This document shows positions 57,097 to 64,000 of a stretch of DNA of 64,000 nt, piece after piece; the stretch's first letter is position 1, and every line of letters starts with the position of its first letter. Below the pieces are notes generated by a model. That model saw only the letters and a list, made by a program, of their open reading frames with translations. It made no database searches and was not told the origin of the DNA. The position numbers and the translations under genes are program-made. The DNA lies in contig JASAND010020203.1 in the NCBI GenBank assembly GCA_030248195.1, forward strand, positions 34,977 to 98,976. Direction: 5' to 3'. The DNA is from Trissonchulus latispiculum (lineage: Eukaryota; Nematoda; Enoplea; Enoplida; Ironidae).

Positions 57097-58125
57097 CCTA
57101 GTCTAGGGTAGGCAGCCTCACCCCCCCAAGAAGAAGCCAGCCCCCACAATGTTGCAGGCAAGCGCATTTGATGCAAAACATGATAAAGAACAAATATGCC
57201 AAATTTTAAGCCGATTAATTAAGTTTTTAGTTCACAGTATTTGTTCAAAGTCCATCCCGGTAGTGGCACTACCACCTTGAGGTTCATACACCAATACATC
57301 GGCAGGAGGGGGGCTCAGTGAAATATTTGTGGCCTAAACCGGATAAAGCATCTATCTACAGAACTCTTCAAGCTTTAAGGTGGTGGTATCCTTTTGTCCA
57401 GTGCTTTTGTGGTGGTTTTTTGAAACACTATAACTTTCGCAATTTTCGGAGTTGGAAAGAGCTTTATACATCGTTTTAAAGCTTATTATCTGAACATTCA
57501 CATGGGCATACGAAATTGGCAAAATTAGCAAAAAATAGCAGAAACTTTCTGATATGCTGACATCTTAACATAATGAATATAGACCAAACATTTTTGAACA
57601 TCGATTTCTCAAACCTGAAGAATCGGCCAAAAGTTCTTTTTGTGCCACAAGACATATGGGTCGAGGGACGTTTTGTTGGATTTGGCTCAGCAGGTCTTAA
57701 CTTTCGAGAAAATCGGCTAAATGCACGGTAACACGAAATTTCGCAACTTCGCATTGAGTTTTCTTACTACTCGAAACGTCTTAACTCAAACCAACAAAAA
57801 CGTCCCTCCGCAGAAGTACGAATTTCAATTCTGCCAAACATCTCCGGAATTCGTCGAGTAGTTTTTGAGAAATCGATGTTCGAAACAAAATAATCGAAGT
57901 TTTGCCAAAATGGTTTTTCGGCCAAATCTCTAGCTCAAAGCAATAAAGTCCGGCTAATATGCATTCATAAGATGCGCATTTGAACGCTTCATCGATTGAG
58001 TATGAATAAACCAACTTCGTCTTTAACATGTGGCAGTAATTTTGGAAAAACTGATTTCGTCAAAAATCGCCATTTTTTGACCCTAAAAACAGTTTTTTCT
58101 TATACTGACCTAACCACTGGAGGAG
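57097..58125. other. Noncoding DNA with an inverted repeat
   Basis: TTTGAACATCGATTTCTCAAA at about 57593-57613 is mirrored by TTTGAGAAATCGATGTTCG at 57864-57882. The short frames are not supported as genes. Confidence 0.5.
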
Positions 58126-58133
58126 CTCAAAGG

Positions 58134-58584
58134 CATAGGTGTACCTTGAGAAATCGTTGGGGGAAGGGGTAGCCGAAATTAGGGTGGGTGGGGTCAGCCG
58201 GTTTGAGGTGGGGTGGGGTCCTGAAAAATCGAATTTGGGGGGGGGGGTAAAAAAATTTTTCGGTCAAAAATTTAGAAAAATTTCGCGAATTCGCTGAAAA
58301 AACGTTATTTCCAACTAAAAATCAACAATATCAGTCTTCGTTTTAGCTCATTTAGTCGAAAAACTTGGATATTTTGGCAAAAAATTCGAATTGTTGCAAA
58401 AAATTTCGAATTTTTACTAATTTTGAGGCAAAATTTTCAAAATTTTGAGGGTGGGGTCTGGAAATTTGGGTGGGTGGGGTCTGGGATTTGGCCATTTGGG
58501 GGTGGGGTCTGCCTCCAAAATTTCGAGGGTGGGGTCGGCACTTTTCCATTTGGGGGGAGGGGTCCCCCCCCAGGTACACCTATG
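58134..58584. mobile_element. G-rich TIR element with perfect 8-bp duplication
   Basis: It starts CATAGGTGTACCTTGAG and ends CAGGTACACCTATG, 451 bp, flanked by CTCAAAGG (58126-58133 and 58585-58592). The interior has repeated GGGTGGGGTC words and differs from the 59494 element despite the shared terminus. No coding capacity. Confidence 0.75.
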
Positions 58585-58592
58585 CTCAAAGG

Positions 58593-59068
58593 TTGTAAAA
58601 GCAAAAATGTTCATTTTCGTGTCCTCTTTCCAGCCATAACAACCAATCCTGTATCTTGTCTATCTACTGGAAGGCTAAGGGCAAAAACCAAACTTTATCA
58701 TTTGGCCTAAAAATCCGGGACTGGTCCCAGTGTGTTAAAGAGTACGGAAATAGGTTATTTCCTAAGTTTTAGCCATTTACGTAAAGGATTAAAGCCGTAT
58801 GTGTCAAAAATACCGGAAAGGAAACCAGCACCTTAAAGTCGCTTTAAAACCATGTGTAAAATCGCCTAAAACGATAAAAACAAGTCTTAACGAGAAAAGC
58901 GTTAAAATACAGAGAACTGCGTTTTTAGGCCTTTTTGGATTTCCTGGAACCCGAATTTTGGGGGTATATACTCCCCATCACATTTCCGGAGTCGAAATTT
59001 CCAAATTAAAATCCTCCAACCAAAATTTCTGGTTAAATTATGACACCCTCTCCCCACTTCCCCCCCAG
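58593..59068. other. Noncoding DNA with a CATAGTTTC-family interior fragment
   Basis: 58840-58960 matches the ACGCCTAAA...AAAACAAG interior of the 47303 and 59069 elements. No termini or gene. Confidence 0.5.
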
Positions 59069-60010
59069 CATAGTTTCACCAGGGGTGGTTGAGGGGTATT
59101 CCCTCCTCCCACAATTTTTGACCAAGTTTAACCCCTGCCAGGTTTTTTGGCTTTCCCTCTCCCCACGTTTGGTTACCCCACGCGAACCCTCCCAGTACTT
59201 TTGGGGCCAACAAATATCTAAAATTTGCAAAAATGGTCTTTTTTGAAACATTTTTCGCAAATTTTGACTTGAAAACCCAATATAGCCCTGAAAAAACGCC
59301 TAAAAGGATAAAGCACGCCTTGTTTTGACGAAAAAAGCGCAAAAATATATACAGAAGATTTTGCATTTTTAGGATTTCCTGAGATCCGAATTTGGGGGGG
59401 TTCGAGGAGGGATACCCCCATCACATTTACCTACCTTCTTTGAACCTTTTATGTAGAGACATCATGTGACTGATGATTTTGGGGGTCGACCACCACAGGT
59501 GTACCTCCCCCGGAATTTGGGGGCCCCCCTTTTTAGACCCCCCAAAAAATTTTCATTTTTTATGCCAAACATTGCATTGTCGGCCATTGCTAATGCCGAA
59601 AAACATAAAATCATTAAGTAATTTTAACATTAGACAGTGTTTTTAAACTCGAAAACTTTATTGCCAACATGTTTCTGAGTCCAGAATAAGGTGAATATTG
59701 AGTCTAGAAGTCCATAAAACCGTTATAAACATGTATTTCTCGCGATAATAAACACGTTAAGCCAAATATTTGGACTTTTTTGAAAATTTTGCAAAATTTA
59801 CCCTAAAAATGCCCAATTTTTGGCCAATTTTCGCGCCTTCGGCGCTCCCCCCCCCCAGTTGGGGGGCTCCCAAAATTTTTGGGGGGATTTGGAAAAATGG
59901 CGGGGGGGGGTTGCCCCCCCAACCCCCCCCCCCCCCACAATTACACCTATGCCGACCACCACCAATTTTCCAAAGTTTGCCCCCCAACCGAAATTTCCGG
60001 TGAAACTATG
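59069..60010. mobile_element. CATAGTTTC-family TIR element with perfect 8-bp duplication
   Basis: Left CATAGTTTCACCAGGGG, right CCGGTGAAACTATG, 942 bp including a nested element. It is flanked by CCCCCCAG at 59061-59068 and 60011-60018. An 8-bp duplication suggests the hAT group. No transposase. Confidence 0.72.
59494..59951 (-). mobile_element. CATAGGTGTA-family TIR element nested in the 59069 element
   Basis: Left end CACAGGTGTACCTCC, right end ACAATTACACCTATG, 458 bp. Flanks TCGACCAC (59486-59493) and CCGACCAC (59952-59959) match at 7 of 8. The orientation is inverse to the copies at 44357 and 55381. Confidence 0.7.
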
Positions 60011-60242
60011 CCCCCCAGCACTTTTTGGAGCCAAACGGTTATATATAGCCAAATTTTTGCATTTTTTATTAGTATATTCCACCCGTCTTTAGGGGAGGAA
60101 GGGCGGAGAGGGGAAGAAGGTTGATCTTAGCCCGATTTAGAGGAGTAGGCGAGATTGCTGTAGGGGAGGGGGTTCTTGTCATAAGAGATAGGTGTCTTAG
60201 GGAACAATCTGGAGCAGTGCACCTGGAGAAGTGCAGAAACTT

Positions 60243-60520
60243 TCCATGCTACTGTCTGAATACCGGCATTTAATTGACCCAGCGGCCCACCCTTCCCCTG
60301 ACTGTACCTCATGCGGCGAGGAAGTAGGCACACTATCCCACCTACTTCTGGATTGCCCAGCCCTAGATACGCACCGTGTCAAGTTCCTCGGCCTGTCCCC
60401 CAACCTAACCTGCTTAGTATTGGATCCGGAGGCAGTTCTTGGCTTTCTCCGGGAGAGCGGCCTCATCTGATGGCCGCCGTGTATGGGAAACCGATGACGA
60501 CCACCCAACTCAACAACAAC
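60243..60520 (+). mobile_element. Non-LTR retrotransposon 3' end, 5'-truncated, 14-bp target duplication
   Basis: The frame gives CTSCGEEVGTLSHLLLDC (C-x2-C-x8-H-x4-C knuckle) then VLDPEAVLGFLRESGLI and a stop, the terminal motif of RNase H-bearing Jockey/I-group elements. It ends in CAACAACAAC. AAGTGCAGAAACTT flanks it at 60229-60242 and 60521-60534. Confidence 0.8.
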
Positions 60521-60534
60521 AAGTGCAGAAACTT

Positions 60535-61600
60535 CTCGGGTGGGGCAAACTGCTGATTGTTTTAGAGTTTGCTACTGTTATCGTTTGATGTCCAGTTAAG
60601 TTAGTTTATAATACATAGCTGCTGATTCATTCTACTTGAATATGAGGACTGGAGGCCAAAATGACAGGTATAGTTATATATTATGTATATACATGGCAAG
60701 GTTACGTATATAATAACAATAAAATACCCTAAAAATTACCCATCTGCAAGATTGAGCTGAGCTTGAGCTGCTAAACGTTTTTGCTTGGTAACTGTCGGTA
60801 GTCTTAACGACATTGTATGCGGGTCCGCCACTGTCGAGGTAAGGACCTGTGGTGGATCCAGTCAGCATTTTTTCAAACCAGATTTCATCAAATTTTCGTC
60901 ATTTTTATTTCGGAACTTCAGCTTTATTTGTTCACTGTCATAAATAATTTTTTCAAAAATGCTGTTTTGTTTTGGTTTTAGGCTATATGTATTTGTAATT
61001 TTGCTTGAAGTTTTACATTGTTGGCATGTGCTGCTCATACTTATTTCATATTGTCCTCGACCCGCGAGTATTTTAACTTACTTACAAATATCCAGGTGTC
61101 AATACGTATATATGTCATGAGTTTAAGCATTACCAGCGATGCGAAAACTCTAATACAATTGGGTGGTCTGGGCCCCCCCAGAAGTTGAAGAAACATTTTG
61201 CTTTTTAGATGAAATCGTTCTTAAAATTTTTATTTTGATCTTTAATTTTGAGGAAACAAGGAAATTTTTAAAAATTTTCTGCTAAATCGGACGACATTTT
61301 AAGCTTTTTCTCCTTACCATTATTACCCTCCTTCATGGATCCCTGTTGCTTGCCAAGTCCTGGATCACCTCTTTCCGGAGGCACCTAGCATGCCTGTAAG
61401 GGGTAAGGACACCAGCCACATCCTGTTCCACTACCTTTCGCCACAACAGTACCGGCCGGCCTTTTTCCAACACAATGGGACCGGGGAAAACAGGGTTTTC
61501 CGAGTCAGTCTAGATTGGGTCATTCTTGGGGCCACCGTAGTCGTGAGGATAGAATTCCGCAGTCGATTGGGATTCTATCTCTCTCTGTTCAGGAACCTTC
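60535..61600. other. Noncoding DNA, part retrotransposon 3' UTR
   Basis: 60535-61140 shows no gene. GGGTCCGCCACTG near 60820 resembles a hAT-like terminus. 61320-61600 is probably the 3' UTR of the minus-strand element that follows. Confidence 0.45.
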
Positions 61601-61601
61601 G

Positions 61602-63500
61602 CTAGGCATAGATTGGAGGGACCATCGGGATGATCCTTGCCTCCCGCAGGAAACAAATGACCAAATATGGGCTGCTGGATAGGCAGTCCAGGCTAGCCCC
61701 CACACCCAGGCAGAGTTGGCGATGGTGGGCTAGGGCCGGGCAGGTTAGGATTACGTGCGACATTTCATCCTCGGACTCCCCGCACCGGCTGCAGACCGGG
61801 CTTTCTGCAGCCCCAATTCTGAATAGATAGTGTTGTGTATGAAAATAGAAATTTAGTAGTTTTCTAGAGATTTGAAACGTTAAGGTTTTTTGAAGTAGTC
61901 AAGGAGTACTTCACATTGATATTACCATTATACTTTCTGTTGTGTTACTGGATATCCTTCAGATAGGACCTCAGCAAAGGGCAGTGGCCCCCCGCCCTAA
62001 GCTGAGCTAGAAGGACCCGTTCCCTCCTGGATAGTCTACGTTCCGATTATCTGGGGACTGACCGTGTTGCCGGGTTGGATAGGAGGACGTTGGGGTTGGC
62101 TATCCTCCCCCGCCAGACTTCCCTCGTTCTCCGTTGGATTGAACTGCGAATTGAAGATTGGTCGAGAGGTACTTGCGTTTGCGGTTGCAAACTTCCCTCC
62201 CGGACCAAAGAGTCAGCAGTTTCATTTCCGGGAATTCCTGAATGGCCAGGGACCCATCGGAAAGCAATAGGCTCACCCATCCTTTTTGTTAGGGTTATGA
62301 TTTCCATGGGCAGCGGTTCAGTGCACCTATTTAGGTTCTCTAGCTTACGGCAGGCGGACAGGCTATCGGTTTCGATGAGCAGGCGTGGTTCCGGCGGTAG
62401 TAGGTCTTTATTTTTTAAGCACCAGCGTAGTGCTTTTTTTCTGGAAAAAATTTTTTTTTTTTTTTTTCTGATGCTATTTTTCCAGCTCCGCTCGGAATAG
62501 CACCGCTGGAGCAAGTGGGATCCGTTTAGCTGGTATGTTGAGAGACAGACGGTCGGTCCGTAGTCTGCCTTGATAAAGACTCCGGCACCGCCATTTAATG
62601 TACCATCTTGGGCCGATCCGTCAGTCCAGATGCGTACATTTGGTTCCCACGGAAGGCTGTCCGGTAGTGTCTGGAAGTGCTCGATGGTTTCATCTCGATT
62701 CATCCGCTTTTTCAGTTCGGACTCGTCAAAGATGATGGGACGGATCAAATCCTGCCACGGTGGTGTTTTGGCCGCAGCAGTCCGGGGCTCCATTGGCAGA
62801 TTGCTGATTTCCTGAACAACTGGCATTTTGTCTGCAGCATCTCTCTCCGGAGTTTACCGATAAGAAACAAAAGTTGAAGTTTCAACTTTCTGCGCCATTG
62901 TTTCGGTCCGGCGGCTGCTCTTCTTGGAGGCAGTTTTCTAGAGCTTAAAATAGGATGTGGCCAGCTTCACAGTCTCTGACTAGGTCGATAGGGTTTTTAG
63001 CAAGATCCGCCTCCAGAAGGACTCATCTGCTTGGAGACCGGTTTTTTTCCTCCGGTTATGATTCTGGCAACCCTGCTGACCCAGCAGCTTCCAGGGGATG
63101 TAAGTGGGGGGCAGCAACAGAAGGGCCCCAGGCTCCCAGCCTATAGTCCAGGAGAGACCTGACATATGCCAGGTAGACAGTTCGTAGATTTTCTTTCTGC
63201 ATGCCCCAGGCCTTGGCTGACAGAGCGGCCACTGCTTGAGATCCTTTTTTTGAAGCTTGAATCTTGAGCCGGGAAATGTGTTCCATGAAGGATAGACGCC
63301 GATCAAAAGTGATCCTCGAAATTTAGGGTGGGTACTGAAAGGAATTTCTTGGTCTCCATATCTGATAGACACCGTCGATTTGGCTTGGTGAGGATCAGTG
63401 GTGAAGAGAGTGGATTCACACTTGGCAACATTGACCCTCATTTTCCAGTGTTCGGCCCAACTGCGTATTTCTTCTATTGCTGTGCCAATCAACCCAGAAA
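61602..63500 (-). mobile_element. RNase H-bearing non-LTR retrotransposon remnant
   Basis: Minus-strand order: end of RT (EEIRSWAEHWKMRVNVAKCE, then NLRTVYLAYVRSLLDYRLG in another frame), RNase H in frame 62826-62047 (RIWTDGSAQDG, LLIETDSLSACRKL, WVPGHSGIPGNETAD), then a +1 shift to LSRRERVLLAQLRAGGHCPL, and the C-terminal knuckle C-x2-C-x8-H-x4-C at 61793-61740 ending FLREARIIPMVPPIYA. A poly(A)/poly(T) block at 62446-62468 disrupts the region of the second RNase H acidic residue. A roughly 120-bp insert separates LRSYLKDI from RIGAAE. The element is dead. Confidence 0.82.
61827..61950. other. Short insertion inside the retrotransposon C-terminus
   Basis: AT-rich DNA between the two family motifs, with GATA at both junctions and GTTGTGT near both ends. 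It has no strong TIR. Could be a small MITE or an unrelated insertion. Confidence 0.45.
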
Positions 63501-63665
63501 AAGTGGCCCCACCGTCCTGTGGGTGGGGCCCCACCCCAGTGGAGGTCAAAAATGAAAGTCTTCAAAAGTGGTCAAGTTTGGTATCAAATGAAAGCACTTG
63601 GAGAGCCAAACAACTTTTGTCATTATACCACCCACAAAAAGTGGTCCCATCGCCATATGTAATTT
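63490..63665 (-). repeat. Solo relative of the nested-complex elements next to the RT fragment
   Basis: On the minus strand: GATGGGACCACTTTTTGTGG, then AGTTGTTTGGCTCTCC, GTGCTTTCATTTGATACC and GACCACTTTTGAAGA, then a GTGGGGCCCCACCCAC/GGTGGGGCCAC stem. The TTTCATTTGATACC word and the terminal stem recall the layout of the B elements, but no microsatellite is present. Confidence 0.4.
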
Positions 63666-63700
63666 ATGTATTCATGCGTATATATATACGTACGTATATA

Positions 63701-63728
63701 ATGTAGGGGCGCGATAGCGCCCCTACAT
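63701..63728. repeat. Perfect 12-bp-arm hairpin
   Basis: ATGTAGGGGCGC (63701-63712), loop GATA, GCGCCCCTACAT (63717-63728), immediately after a TATATACGTACGTATATA palindrome. It may be the terminus of an element. Confidence 0.75.
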
Positions 63729-64000
63729 AATATTGGTGTCTGGAGACCGTGTTGGCCTGGTGCCAGCTAATTAGAGGTGCGGAGGGATAAAAATGTTACC
63801 ATCGTAAAGTACTCGAGTAGTACTACAAGTACCACTATACTTTTGGTTAAAATTCGGAACTTCGAAATTTTGCACTAGGCGAGAGTTACCGTGCGTTTGT
63901 TTTTTCTCGGTTAATAACGCTTATTTTGAGTGCATTTTCTAGCGAAGTGTTAGAACGATGTGGGCATTTTGGTACAATGCTACTATAATATATTGGTTTA
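63729..64000. other. AT-rich window end, no gene seen
   Basis: No supported coding region or repeat up to the window edge. Confidence 0.5.

Noticed and set aside
57476..58029. Two minus-strand frames (about 92 and 82 residues) as host exons
   Set aside because: They overlap an inverted repeat, have no recognisable domain or splice context, and mirror repeat structure.

Overview
This is a 64 kb piece of animal (metazoan) nuclear DNA. It contains a spliced host gene with GT-AG introns and one apparent AT-AC (U12-type) intron, several APE/RT non-LTR retrotransposon remnants, hAT-like and Tc1/mariner-like short elements with readable target-site duplications, and no bacterial gene organisation. 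The lineage is not decidable from the window. An early-branching invertebrate such as a sponge would fit the AT-rich background and the recurrent TATACGTACGTATA palindromes, but that is a weak inference.

Layout. 1-9.4 kb: AT-rich DNA without recognisable genes, holding a perfect six-unit heat-shock-element-like array (4107-4134) and an eroded copy of the core repeat found later (8650-9240). 9465-42312, minus strand: five exons of a lipoyltransferase-1-like (LIPT1, lipoate-protein ligase A fold) gene. Its intron 3 is 28 kb long and almost wholly mobile DNA. 11.15-11.61 kb is the 3' end of a Jockey-type retrotransposon, and its (AAC)n tail has been entered by a 27 kb complex (11612-38703). 42.3-64 kb: a graveyard of non-LTR retrotransposons (CR1/Jockey-like at 47.8-49.9 kb, APE+RT at 51.0-53.9 kb, RNase H-bearing at 61.6-63.5 kb, short 3' ends at 44.6 and 60.3 kb) and G-rich TIR elements, several with exact 8-bp duplications and nested in one another.

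The main discovery is the 11.6-38.7 kb complex. It is built from 27 elements of six terminal families (here called A-F). Each starts about 20 nt outside a family-specific half-stem (for example GTGTTGCCCAC in B, GGGTTGTCGCA in D). It continues through 70-170 bp core repeats and a conserved block ending GGGGGGGACA, then an (AAT)n or (AAAT)n microsatellite. It ends in a roughly 52-nt unit that folds as a hairpin, whose outer arm is the exact reverse complement of that family's 5' half-stem. New elements have entered the internal microsatellite of older ones, between body and end unit. Starts and ends therefore follow last-in-first-out bracket order: 25 of the 27 starts have a correctly placed, family-matched end, if the chimeric start at 30749 is scored by its D-type body. 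The outermost pair returns to the same (AAC)n tract on both sides. I know of no described family with this full layout. The nearest known analogy is non-autonomous Helentron/Helitron2-like elements (subterminal inverted repeat, tandem-repeat core, microsatellite, 3' stem-loop), but no Rep/helicase gene is in the window, so class membership is inference.

How the parts interact: retrotransposon 3' tails supply (AAY)n landing pads, the microsatellite-targeting elements stack inside them and inside each other, and the result is a giant intron in an otherwise compact LIPT1-like gene.
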